Assembly (NCBI GenBank): GCA_030762935.1 | Contig: CM060900.1 | Span: forward strand, 440,131,759-440,195,758 | Length of the DNA: 64,000 bases | Source: Hymenopus coronatus | Taxonomy: Eukaryota > Arthropoda > Insecta > Mantodea > Hymenopodidae | Direction of reading: 5' to 3' | Shown here: piece by piece, positions 1 to 11,094 of the stretch | How the letters are laid out: every line of letters starts with the position of its first letter | Numbering within the stretch: position 1 is the stretch's first letter | Notes under the pieces: generated by a model | Seen by the model: the letters and a program-made list of their open reading frames with translations, nothing else | Databases searched by the model: none | What the model was told of the DNA's origin: nothing | Translations under genes and position numbers: made by a program

Positions 1-762
1 AAATGGATATACATCAGAAAGCTAGAGAAAAGAAATTATATAACCAATATATGAAGGTAAAGAGGCCATGGATAAGCCTAGCAACTACTGTGGTATAGCT
101 CTGCTATATAATGTGGTGAAAAATATATACAGGTGTAGCAGACAAACTCCAAGAATGGGTAGAGAAATAAAATTCTGTCAGAATTCCAAATGGCCTTCAG
201 GGAAGGAAGATGCACTGTTGGCAAATGTATTTGTTATATTAACATTAGTAGATAAATATCTAAAAATAAAGACAGGGAAATTATATTTGGCTTTCATCAA
301 GCCTTTGATCAAATAGAGTTGATATTACTGTGATGCGAATTATTAAAGAAAGGGTTGGTAATCAAATGGTGACTGTTTTGAAAAGTTTATATAAGGGTAA
401 CACTCTTTGTGTAAAATATGAGGAAGAGGCAATACCCAGAGAAATACAGCAAGAAAAAGGACTAAGGCAAGGTTGTAAGTAATAATTTATTATTGACATA
501 CTACAAAATACTAACAAAGTAACAGTCTTTTGCCTGTAATAAATAATATGCAAATCTTTGTTTTGCTTTTCACAAATGACTTGATTGTGGATTCCATTAC
601 TATAAATGGCTTAAAATTGTGTTTACAAGAAGTAGATATTTTTGCTATAGAATGGGGATTTAATTTATATACATGCAAAACACAAATTGTAATGTTTAAG
701 GAAGAAGGTAAATTCACCAAACATGAGAAAGAAACACGTGAGTAGAAAATGGTCCATGGTTG

Positions 763-1130
763 TTTTTTTTTTTTTTTTTTTTTAAGTCGGCTTACCCTCC
801 CCTTATGTAGGACTTACCAGCAGATGCCGAGGGGTCAGAAGCCTGTCCAGGAGCCAATGGCATGAAACCACAGAATGGAGAACATGGAACATGTGGTTGG
901 CCCATGGCCAGGCATGAACGTGAGCAAGTGGATGAAATGAAATGCAAAAGGTGATGATGGAGCAAATGGTGGAATAAGTGGGAGGGGATCCTCTCCCTGG
1001 AGGATCTGGAGAAAATCCATCCAGAAGCCACTTCGTCCACCACAAATTCCACATGTGAGCGCTTGGGATTGAACTTGGGCCATCTAGATGGGAGGCGAGT
1101 GGTCTAACCACTCAACTATGGCAACGCTAC
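763..1130 (-). mobile_element. tRNA-derived SINE, family A (minus copy)
   Basis: Begins with a poly-T run (763-783), which is the poly-A tail of a minus-strand copy, and ends with a tRNA-like head near 1080-1128 that matches the heads at 5290-5370 and 61166-61230. The middle shares the GTGGACAAAGTGG-like block and the pyrimidine-rich CTCC block with the other copies. It is inserted in the decayed LINE. No clear target duplication was seen. Confidence 0.75.
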
Positions 1131-1258
1131 AATTGCACTTATGAATTAAAATAGATGCAGGATATAAAGGGGTGATGCAATAGGGGTCAGCTTTGGAAAA
1201 ACGGAAAGAAGCAAAGATTTCTGTTAGAGGATGTCATAAAATGCCAGCAATGGAAGTG

Positions 1259-1280
1259 AAATAATAATAATAATAATAAT
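1259..1280 (+). repeat. (ATA)n microsatellite
   Basis: About seven ATA/TAA units in a row inside the decayed LINE. Confidence 0.9.
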
Positions 1281-2218
1281 GTTTATTGTCTGTATATGTT
1301 ACAAAGCTTCGAACATGGTTGCAAAGGGTATACAATTCAGTGGTTGAGGCTTGAATGTTATATGCTATTGAAATATGAAGACTTGAAAATGGTTGATAAG
1401 TTGTGGATTTACTACATAGGATGTTGTAAGCAATTTGGGGTTGCAAATATCATGGCTAATGAAGTGGTTTAAATTGAAATAGGAAGAGTAGCAAGAAAAG
1501 GATTATGAAAAGAGCTTCGAAATACTGGTATAAGGATCCTGAATTTAGGAGATAATGATTTGTTAAAAAATGTTTAAAATATCAAGAAATGAGTTTACAA
1601 AGCAAGTATTGGATAAATAAATTAAGAAATAACTTAGAAAGTAATGTATTCGGGAATGTTTGGGGAAAAAAAGAAACAAGAAAACAGGCTTTTGGAAGGG
1701 TGTCAGAAGAAGATATCGAGACACAAAAGTTGTTTCAGATTACCAAGAAGTTATCAATTTTAATTTTTGTTCCAATGAAAAATTGGGAAGGAGAGAGAGG
1801 TATATAGCACCAATAAAGGAGGAGCAGGAGGGGGATAGTATTAAGAGAAGGAGTATGAAGGGTTAAAGGGCAGTGAAATGGTTCTAGAAGGTCAATGTCT
1901 ATTGTGTGGGGGAAAAGATGATGTACAACACATAATATTTAAATTCAGGTAAACAAAGATTTGGAGATTAGTATGTGGAACTAGAATTAGTAGCAATTTT
2001 AGCAACATAAATAAAATGTTATACAAATATTGAAAGAAGTTTGGCAATATTTAGAGAAACTAAGAAATGAACTGTTAAAGGAGGAAAAGAACAATAATTT
2101 AATAGGAATTAAAGATTATTGTAATTTGTAATTATTTACAAATGAACTACCCATCTGAAAATTGTCCAGGAGCAAGTATAGGAAGCAGTCTAGTGTAAGT
2201 AACAACTTAGTACTTCAG

Positions 2219-2255
<37 letters not shown>

Positions 2256-2280
2256 AATAATAATAGTAATAATTAATAAA
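2219..2280 (+). repeat. (GAT)n then (AAT)n microsatellite
   Basis: About twelve GAT/TGA units followed by AAT-type units. It lies just after the LINE C-terminal region, as expected if it is or grew from the retrotransposon tail. Confidence 0.9.
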
Positions 2281-3664
2281 TAATTTATTATCATACAATA
2301 ATAATTATTAATAAATAGTTTGTTGTTATTACTACTACTACGTCTAGCATGAACGTACAATATACATAGAAACTAGAGAAGGTATATTCAATCCAATAAT
2401 TTGATGATGAAATTTCAACAGAAATATATTTTGAGAACCACTGAATCAAAAACAAAAAAAAAAAGCATTTTTAGAAAATGTCAGCCTATGGGGGGGGGGG
2501 CGTATAGCTCAAAAGTGAAAAGTCAGTTAATACCAAACTTAGTACTTAAGTTTAGTATCTTCCATGGTTGTGACACAAAGCTTTGCAGAAAATCCCCCCC
2601 CTTCCCTTTACATAGAACATTTTTAGAAATTTTCAATTTTCTAAAACATGGCTCTCTGACGGTTTTGAGTAAAATGCCTTATACTAAAAATGTTTACATG
2701 ACAAATAAAACGTATATCCTGAATTTCTTGGGCATAGTCCCGGAAGTCCACTTTATTCTGAATGACATTTGTACAACTGGTAAACCCTAAGAGATAGATG
2801 AAAACTTAATACACCAAAAAATGTATATCTCATTAAACACACAAGTTATGTTATATACATCTCTTTGTAAAGCTAACCATTTCAAAAATATTCCCTCTTA
2901 TTGGTTTCAGTTTTAAAATACTTTTCTCAAACAAGAAGTCCTCATCTGTTTCATCCCTCTTTTGTTTTACTCCTGACCATGGAAAGAGAACCAAATTACA
3001 ATGACAATTGCATAGCAACAGCTTTTAAAAGAGTTGACTGTCACTTTAGTCTAGTGTATTCCCTTATTTTGCTTTTGCTTATAAGCAGCTAAGTAGTAAG
3101 CTCATTTCTGGTAATGTTTATTTTGATTAGCATTATAGATAAGAGAATACATTTTTGAAGTAATAGCTTGTTCACAGAACAAATAGAGAAAATCATATGA
3201 ATGGAACACAATTATAGCGACTCCTGTAAAATAGGTCCATGTATCTGCATCTACTACTGTAAATATATGGTGAGTTCATACTACAAAACTAAACTTCCAA
3301 TGGCTTATATAGCTCTCAGATTTTTGAGATCATTAGAATGTAACTAGTTCACAAAAATGCTTTGCTGTAAGTACTTTAAACACTAAAACTATGGAAGAAC
3401 TGCAGGTGGAAAATATGGTACCAACTTGCAACTTTCTGCTTTCTCTTGGCCTTCTCTCAAGTGCTGCAAATTTCAGATGATGAAGAGTACTTCTGTTGGG
3501 AAGTTTTTCCACAGACACTTGTGCAGTAGCTCTACTATTTGCCATCAACTTTGTCACATGCAAGCAGTATATTGGTCATTTCTTTACATGTATACATATA
3601 ATGCTACTGCACTGTAAACCAATACAAATTACCCAATTAGGATGTGAACCATAGACTATGAAAT
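2281..3664. other. No gene recognised (intron or upstream sequence)
   Basis: AT-rich sequence with short open frames only, including one of 129 codons at 2401-2790 that matches no family I know and has homopolymer runs (poly-G near 2491, poly-C near 2595). Probably intron 5' of the first visible SNX exon. Confidence 0.5.
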
Positions 3665-3930
3665 GACATTTAACTGCTCTTTAACTGTTGTAGTTCTCAG
3701 TGTCCCATTCTATATTGGGCATGAAAGACCACTTAACTTTGCTCAGAGGCCTCTTTTATCAGGCTTGAGGTTCTTTTACGTGCTGTAAATTTATGACATG
3801 GGACCAACAGCTTTACTTCCCTTCCAAAGGAAGCCATGCTAAGGATTTTTACGCCCCAGAAAATCCATCATCCTGTGCCAGGTTTGAACCCATGACCTTG
3901 GTTATATGAAGCACTATAGACTACGGAGGG
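3665..3930 (-). mobile_element. tRNA-derived SINE, family B (minus copy)
   Basis: Shares a long body with the copies at 8275, 15838, 56935, 57903 and 60041: blocks for GGAAGCCATGCTAAGGAT, CATGGGACCAACAGC and AGAGGCCTCTTTTATC. The tRNA-like end with an inverted B box (GGTTTGAACCC at about 3881-3891) is on the right, so the element lies on the minus strand. Confidence 0.75.
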
Positions 3931-4269
3931 ATGTAGAGTATGCATGAGAAAGTTAGGTGCTGTCTGTCAATCCACCTTATGGCAATGTTTAATGTGTTAC
4001 ATAACTAACCAGAAACAATTTAAGGAGATGATACTGTATAAGCCTCCAACCATGAATATCCTAACATGGTTCTCTCTTGAAAAATGATCAGTTTAACATC
4101 CTGCTCAATTTGGTGTTGTTTCTGTAGTCTGTATATAATTTTATACTTTTTGTTTTTAAGTTCTTTATTCATTAACATTTATGTAGGTTCTAATAACTTA
4201 GAGGCCAAATTTCTCAATAATTACTATTTATATTGGTAATTTACTGTGTCTACTTTGTGTCTGTTACAG

Positions 4270-4451
4270 TGAGCAAGAGAGTGAAAAATGTTCAAAATTT
4301 ATTCATGGCATGGATGGAGCAGTAAAGAACTTAATGGCTACAGCAGTTGACCAAACAAAGAAGCATCAAGGACCATACAAGAGGGAGTACCAGAAAATAG
4401 GAAATGCATTTTCTGCATTAGGGCTAGCTTTCAGAGAAGATGATTCACAAG
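4270..4451 (+). CDS. Sorting nexin (SNX8-like), internal exon of BAR domain
   Basis: First of four exons in this window that join into one reading frame. The acceptor is TTACAG ending at 4269 and the donor is GTATGA at 4452. The exon runs from the last base of a codon to the first base of another (phase 1 out), encoding about 60 residues that include HGMDGAVKNLMATAVDQTKK and YQKIGNAFSALGLAF. The pattern is a charged amphipathic helix typical of a SNX-BAR dimer domain. SNX-BAR proteins bind phosphoinositides through a PX domain and bend endosomal membranes through the BAR domain in endosome-to-Golgi sorting. The PX exons would lie left of the window. The SNX8 assignment comes from remembered family character, not alignment; another SNX-BAR member is possible. 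The intron that follows is 14,114 bp. Confidence 0.75.
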
Positions 4452-5108
4452 GTATGATGTTTGATGTTAAAAAGAGTATACTGCACAGACAGTTATACTC
4501 CTAAAATGTTACTAAACTATAACATATAACCATTGTCATAGCTCAGGTGTAAGAGCATTTTAAGATTTTAAGCAAATTAAGATACACTGGCATTCCAAAA
4601 TTTATTGCAGTTTATCATCATCCTGTATTATTTTATACAATTTTAGTACCTTTTGGATATCTTACCGTTTTCCTTGAAAAGAGGTCCCTGCTCTGAAATC
4701 TGAATGGGAGATTATTTTACTTCAGGAATAATTTCTCTTTCCAAGGAGATATGATGTTTAAAGTGTTTCAAACTTAGTTGTAACCATTTAAAATTGTGCT
4801 CCATATAGGCAGTTAAACCACACTAAATAGAGGGAAGTTGAACACAAAAGAAAATTTAATTATCCCCTAGTCCTCAAATATTCTTAATACCATTGGGTTT
4901 AAAGAAAACAAAGAGTTGAGTCATGAAAAATTATATAAGAAGGGTTAAAAAGGAGATCTGATATATGGAAAGAAAGGAATATCAGTCCAGGTCTGTAATT
5001 CACCAAGCCGACCAGTATCTACTTGTGAGCAGCCCGTCCATTTAGTTAATAATATTGGTTCCTTTAAGTCTTCAAATTTCAGAAACAACCAAAGGATCTC
5101 CTCCTCCC
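4452..5108. other. Intron sequence, nothing recognised
   Basis: Start of the first SNX intron. AT-rich, with no coding or repeat signal that I can name. Confidence 0.6.
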
Positions 5109-5370
5109 TTTTTTTTTTTTTTTTTTTTTTTGATAGTGTTTAACGCTTGCTTTTACTACCATGGCACCGCAGGCTATGACACAGGTGATACAGGAAATGA
5201 TGATGGAGCACGGATGGAATGCAATGGCAGGGGAAACCAGAGAACCTGGAGAAAACCCATCCCTGTGTCACTTTGTCTACCATAAATCTCGCATGTGGTC
5301 GCTTGGAATAGAACCTGGGCCATCTAGGTGAGAGGCAAATGGTTTAACCACTCGGCCGTGGTGGGGCCTG
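5109..5370 (-). mobile_element. tRNA-derived SINE, family A (minus copy)
   Basis: Poly-T at 5109-5131, then the conserved 3' end (GTGTTTAACGC), a middle block with GGAGAAAACCCATC, and a tRNA-like head ending in TTAACCACTCGGCCGTGG. The order is the reverse of the plus-strand copy at 61166-61420. Confidence 0.8.
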
Positions 5371-7324
5371 TCTTCTCCATTTTAATAACAAAAGTCTTTC
5401 TGCAGTTTGTTGAGGTTATTGAAAAGATTTTACTCTTCATTTTGGCTGATGTATCTAGAAGCGTTTTTGAAAATAATTTTTAGTCAAAAGCCAAAACTTA
5501 ACAGCATTTATTAATACACATCAGGCTGTGCATTGTGACAATTTGCAAATGGTAGCAAAAATGTAGCAACTATCTTCTTGAGCTCTGGTTTTGTTCAAAC
5601 TACCTAAAGTGGTGAGAATTGGTGAAACTAACATAAATTTGTCCGAATTGCACTCATTTACGAAACTATATCATTGACACCTAATCAATGTAGAGCAGCA
5701 GAAGTATTCTCTGCATCTCTTACACATTGGTGATTTTTTATCTTCTTTGCTGAACTGCTGAAGACATTGGCAGGTATTTCATTATTATTAAGTTACACAT
5801 AACAGGAAACAAAGAGGTGTTTTACAGAGTTGAGTAAGACTTGATAAATTCAATGCCATGATCCTTGAACCTATGGATCAGCTTTCTGTGCCGAAGATCA
5901 ACCTTTGAGATACCACAGCAAGATATTTGTACATGTCTTGAAATTTATCTTATTCATATATCCTGACCCTCAGGTACTCCAAGTGACATACCTTTTAATT
6001 TCTTCTTTTCATCAATCATTCATTATACTTTTTTTAACCATCATTAGTGTTGATGTATGATTTGATATATGCTCTTTCACATTGGCTGCACGAAGGATAA
6101 AGTTGAAGCCTTGAATAAGAATTGAAAACCTCAGCACCATGCCCAGGAATCAAATTATGGATCAGCTTTCTGTACTGAATCAGCTCTCCAGTATTGGATG
6201 CTCTGAAGAAACCAATCATCAAAACCATTAATTAACCCATAAAAGGGTTAATTCTAAAGGCTGAAAACTAAAACTACTTGCAAGATTGGGCATTGTATTT
6301 ATAGTATATTATTTATTATATTTCACATAATTAGAGACACCTTGAAGATTTAACTTCAAACATATTCAGAATGTGCAATGTACATTCAGTGAGGTCACTG
6401 TGTAACTATTCAATTTATTTCGTCAACTTTTTAGAACATATATTGTCATAGGTACACTCACATCATATATGATATCAAGTTTAAGTACATCCTCTATATG
6501 CATGAGGCAAGTTTCAAAAATATTTACTCTACCAGTAAACAAAGTTAAGTTATCATTTTCCTCTGTACCATTGGAAAAGTGATCATGGGTATGTTTGTTT
6601 CGTATTCTTTTAGAAAACTTCAAAGCTGTAACGGTTTAATTGATTGTGCCATTTTACTGTATAGGATAATTTCTTTATACTTGAAGCTTTCCTTGTATAA
6701 ACTAGTGCAGTGGGATATAATTGACATTTTGTTCTTATCCCTGGTGTGGTATAAATGTACAAACAAATTGGTTTCAAATCTGTGTATATTGTTATGCTAG
6801 CATGAAGTAACACCTCATAAATGTACAGTGATGGTAAGGGTGCAGGCATTGAGTTTTTCAGTCAGATTCTACTTTGCCACCAAAATTTGGTATTTATTGG
6901 ACATTTTGTTTTTACATTATGTTGTTCCCAGATACACACATATGGACTTTGTTATTAAAAACTTCTTCTTTGGATTCAGGGCTCCCCAAAACATGTTTCC
7001 AGTGATTCCTTGACATCAAATGTTTGGGTGGAATAGAATAGAATACTTATTCCTTCTATAGATCTGTGGTAGAGAAGGTAAAACTTAATTGTTGAGCTGA
7101 GCTGAACATAGAAACATGTTTAGTCACAGAATTTTGTGGATTTATTATTACACCTTCAGTGTTTTCTGAATCATTAACAGTGGGTAAGAAGGAATTGTAC
7201 TAAATGACACTATAAATAACTATGAAACCTCTTATTTGTGTTGCAACACAACAAAACACTTGTTATGCTAGTCAGGATGTCTCTAGTTTGGGATTTGGTA
7301 ATCATCTGTATCCATTGTAACAAA
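5371..7324. other. Intron sequence, nothing recognised
   Basis: AT-rich. One short imperfect repeat was seen: TATGGATCAGCTTTCTGT occurs near 5873 and again near 6158. No gene or known element. Confidence 0.5.
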
Positions 7325-7680
7325 GGAGAAACACCAGAATAGCAAGAAAGATACAGCGAGAGAGTTAGGAATGAAAGGATAAGAGGAACTAAAAGTACCA
7401 TGTATAAGCAAGAGGATTGAAGATAGACAACTTACCTGGTTTGGGTATGTAAAAAGGATGGGTATTGACCAGAAGATACATCAGATTATGAGAGCAAGAC
7501 TACTGGGAAGAAATCCAATAGGAAGACCAAGGATAACCTGGGAAGAAGGGGTCAATAGAGTGGTATCAAATAGAAGAAGACTTGGGATCAGTTTAATAGA
7601 TTGGCAGAGGATAGAATTGAGTTCAGGAAATGGATCCGAGGCATTCCCCTAACACTAGGCAAGTTGAAGAAGAAGAGAAA
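7325..7680 (+). mobile_element. 3' fragment of a LINE (C-terminal region)
   Basis: An open frame encodes QLTWFGYVKRMGIDQKI and GRNPIGRPRITWEEGVNR, the signature (L-x-W-x-G-H-V-x-R-M ... G-R-P-x-x-x-W) of the C-terminal end of RTE/L1-like reverse transcriptases found in many invertebrates. It runs on as DWQRIE...FRKWIRGIP after one stop. The 5' side is truncated near 7325 and no RT core is present. Short dead fragment. Confidence 0.7.
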
Positions 7681-8274
7681 CACCAGTTTTTCCTGAACAT
7701 ACTTCATTTTTCACTAAAATGCCCAATGTAACACAACACATTACTCTTGAGTCACTAACATTAAATGCTAAGTACACAACACAACTGATTGGCTAATTCA
7801 AATCACAACTGAATCACTGGAGTCATAACTGAACTGCACTGTGCATTGCTAATTGCACTCTTTTAATTGTCCACTTGTTGACTGTGTTTCTCTCTTTACT
7901 TCTTGACTGACTCGATCAGGCACTTGTCGACCCCATATATGTGTCCCCTAGCCCGGATAAAAAATTTTAGTTATTGAAGGTATGTGAGACTGCAAAATAG
8001 AAGCTTCCACACTGTATTACTCAAATAGCAGAGAAGTGACCTAATGAGCTTTGTTTTGCAGCTGTTGTATTTGGTACATGCTATTGTTCAGCACAGCCAA
8101 TCTGAACCGTAGCTGCACGGAGCAGTCCAATTTCGAGCTCTGGCATACAATAATGGTTTCTTAGTTTATGGATTTCTAGTTTGCAAGTTCACCACTATGC
8201 AAGCATAATGACAAGGATCAACTCATTATCCATAAAAGTCATGACTGGATGCGAAACTGACAGAATTTAGTCCA
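7681..8274. other. Intron sequence, nothing recognised
   Basis: No coding or repeat signal identified. Confidence 0.5.
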
Positions 8275-8440
8275 GGGACCTTTCCTTTCATGGTAGGAGT
8301 TCTTTTACATGCAAGTAAACATGGTACTAACAACTTTAAACCCCTTCTTAAGGAAGCCATGCTAAGAAATTTTACCTATGCAAAAATCCATAACCCTCTG
8401 CCGGGTTTGAACTTGCAACTCTTGTCATTAGAGGTAACCA
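8275..8440 (-). mobile_element. SINE family B, truncated (minus copy)
   Basis: Shares AGTTCTTTTACATGCAAGTA, AAGGAAGCCATGCTAAG and the inverted B box GGGTTTGAACTTG with the other family B copies. The far end (AGAGGCCTCTTT block) is missing. Confidence 0.7.
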
Positions 8441-8589
8441 CCACAATACAGAGTTAGAAATTTCTGCTTAGCAGATGACTTCAGGATTTTAGCCAATAAT
8501 GATTAGGTTGTTGTTGAAGCTTTTGACCATCTCTACTCCATTGCCTCCTTCAGAGTACTTTCATGCTAATGTATTTATTGTACCTCACG

Positions 8590-9180
8590 TGGAGGGGAAA
8601 AATCCACCTCATGGACTAACTTAAGCAAGCTCAGGGTGTGGGGCTGCTCTCCTGGCCATTCCCACTAAAGAAATACCTCCAATGGAAGGATAAAAAGGAA
8701 AAGATGTATTCAGTGGGAAAGTGAAGTGGTACTGCCATTGCACCCACAGATTCAATGAAAGGGTATATTGCCTGGCCACATGGGGTTAAGCAAGATGAGA
8801 AATAGGGGTCAGGATGCAAACATGACTGAGGCCCTGATTACATCCTGGGGAATCCAGGTGAAGAAACATGGAAAGCATTGAGCAAGAGGATTGAAGAAAT
8901 TCAGGTGGATAATGGGTATCTCCAACAATCTGGATGCTTGGGGGATAAAGTCCCAGACTAAGTTCTCTGATGGTGTTAGATGTTGTTGGATTTCCAGCAT
9001 CGACTGGAGGGCTGTATTTTCCCCCTTGATGAATTTCCTGGTGGATATGAAGTAGTTAGTAAAGTTATTTTTGATGTCTAGTTTAGTAGCTAGTGGAAAC
9101 TGGATCTTGTCTGTGGTCGATGTCTTGGAGGATTATTTCCAGTGCATCATCCATTTGGTGTAGTTTTATGCTGCATGTCC
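8590..9180. other. Unassigned, less AT-rich segment
   Basis: Visibly richer in G/C than its left flank, with several 60-aa open frames on the minus strand (8631-9000) that match nothing I know. It touches the left side of the I/Nimb-type LINE and might be part of that element's 5' region or a separate dead element. Confidence 0.3.
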
Positions 9181-9623
9181 TCTATCTTCTGTCCCCAAGG
9201 GGCCTACTGTTGTAGGTACAGGTTTGGTGCAACCAGGGTCCTGAGCTAACTCTGACTCCCTTGTGTGGGCAACCTCTGAGTGGTGAGGGAGTCAGTCCAT
9301 CACAACACCCACCCACATGTAGGCTGTGCATGGTGACCCATGTCGGTGGAAAGGAATATCCTGGTTGGTTGAGGGCTGCGTATTTGAGCCTGGACTTCTG
9401 ATCTTCATACACCATTTTGGTTTCTGCTTCGCCTAAATGGGAGGCTAGGGACTAATCCACCCCTAGTCAATCGGCCAGGACTAGGTACTATACCAAGCTC
9501 CAGGGTGAGTGGGATGGCGAGCCCGCTAATTCCCCTGTGTAGCCCTATCACTCCAGTGGAATGACCCCTCGTTGGGCTTCATGGTGAGTGGGGAGCACTG
9601 GGGTGAATTTGAACCATTTCATA

Positions 9624-10350
9624 TGGCTAAAAACAAGCCTAAACAAACTTTGATACTTGGAAAGGAAGCAATTGGGTCTTGTGGTCCTCGCTACTTGGTA
9701 ATACATAGAACACAGGAAGGAAAGGAATTTACATCGGTTTGACCATTTACAATACAAAAACAACATGATAAGATAACTGGTCCAGTGAAGTCCTGTATTC
9801 GATCTCATAGCGGGTGGTTGAAGCAGTATCAGAATCCCAGGCAGCCAAAATATTGCGAACAAGTATGTTAAGCAGTGGTTAACATGGGTGAAGATTGATA
9901 TGCACAAGACCTTGAACTCCTCGCATGGCTTTGTCACCACCTGTGCATTGGATGGTTTGTCAAATGAGGAGATTCAAGAGAACCTTGTGGATCAAGGCGT
10001 TACCTTTGAGTATAGGGTTCAGCGGAGAGTTAATGGTGAATTTTACCTACCTGTACCCTGTACCTTACCTTTGATTGGGTAGATTTTCCTCAAGGTATTA
10101 AGGCAGATTACGAGCCATCAAGGTTAGGCCACATCCCGAACCCACTGCGATTGTACAAGTGTCAATGCTTTGGGCACGCTAGTGAGTTTTGTGGTGGTCG
10201 GTCTACATGTGCCAACTGTGGAGATATCACGCACAATGGAGGTTGTACATCGACTCCATGCTGTGTTAACTGCGGCGGTGAGCATCCATTTAGTTCTTGT
10301 GACTGTCCCCGTTTTGGAGAGGAGAGAGGGAGAGCAATCCAGGAGATGTG
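9624..10350 (+). pseudogene. LINE ORF1 (gag-like, CCHC zinc knuckles), broken
   Basis: The start chosen is ATG 9624, from which the frame reads MAKNKPKQTLILGKEAIGSC and then GPRYLVIHRTQEGKEFTSV before a stop. A PRY/F-L-x-I segment followed by F-x-S-V is typical of the N-terminal region of I-type ORF1 proteins. After frame breaks, 10151-10351 encodes three cysteine clusters: CQCFGHASEFC, CANCGDITHNGGC and CVNCGGEHPFSSC, which fit CCHC or CCHC-like knuckles that bind nucleic acid. The protein would package the LINE RNA. Several stops and shifts lie between 9740 and 10150, so it is dead. Confidence 0.75.
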
Positions 10351-11094
10351 AGTGAGCAAGAAGGTGTCTTTCTTGGAAGACCAGAAACTTCTACAAATCC
10401 ATCAGCCCTCTGTGCCATGGTCTGGTATCTACAGCTCAGTTGTAGCTAAACCAGCATACCAAAGTGGGAAATTGCAATTGAGACCTGCGATATTAACGGA
10501 GCTACAATTGCAGAAAATATTCTCATAGCCAAACCCTTAACAAGTCCCTAAACATCCATTTCTATGATGGCATCAACCTCTGCCAACTCCACCACTGTAA
10601 GGAATATTCCAGAAAAAGTGTCACCCAAACCTTCGACCTCGGGCACTAATTCAGGCATAACTGTTAAGTATTCTGCACCAGAAGAAGTCTTTAAGACCAA
10701 ATATGTCCAGACCGACTTCCCAAAAGACAGTTTATAGTCCCCTCCCAAAACATCTAAGCGAAGGAAAAGTCTACACCACTCTCCATGTAGATCCTCTTCC
10801 GAGGGATCTTCTGAGGAGAGCAGAGATCGGTGACCACCATCTTTGTCGATCAGTACCTCTAATCGGTTCGAGGTTCTCAAACCAAAATTCTCTATTGGAA
10901 AGGGGTCCTCCCCATGGAGGAGATGGAACAGGAGGATTCTGCCCTCACTGCCAGATGGACAGTACGTAAACATCAGGATTGTGCTCCTGAAAACAGTGTT
11001 AGTTCCACGGCAAAAAAGAATAAATTAAACTGACCAGCACAGTCGAATATGCAGAAACGTATTTCAATTTAGTTTTTATCCCATACAATTGTCC

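Larger units (their letters stand above)
1..2218 (+). mobile_element. Decayed non-LTR retrotransposon (LINE), RT to C-terminal end
   Basis: Broken reading frames on the plus strand carry reverse-transcriptase pieces in the expected order. Around 420-480 a stretch reads like the RT block that ends in LRQGC. At 563-591 LLFTNDLIV stands where an F-x-D-D active site belongs, so the first Asp is Asn. At 660-740 CKTQIVMFKEEGKF resembles the K-T-K-x-M-V-F motif just after the active site. A SINE interrupts the element at 763-1130. Near 1890-1950 a Cys-rich piece (CLLCGGKDDVQHIIF) matches the C-x2-C...H zinc knuckle near the C-terminus of many LINEs. There are many stops and frameshifts, so it is a dead copy. 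The 5' end lies outside the window. The (GAT)n/(AAT)n tract that follows may be its tail. The clade was not determined. Confidence 0.7.

Noticed and set aside
2401..2790. 129-codon plus-strand ORF
   Set aside because: Contains homopolymer-encoded runs and no known motif; probably chance in AT-rich intron.
10548..10973. 141-codon minus-strand ORF
   Set aside because: Antisense to the spacer between ORF1 and ORF2 of the I/Nimb-type LINE; no motif.
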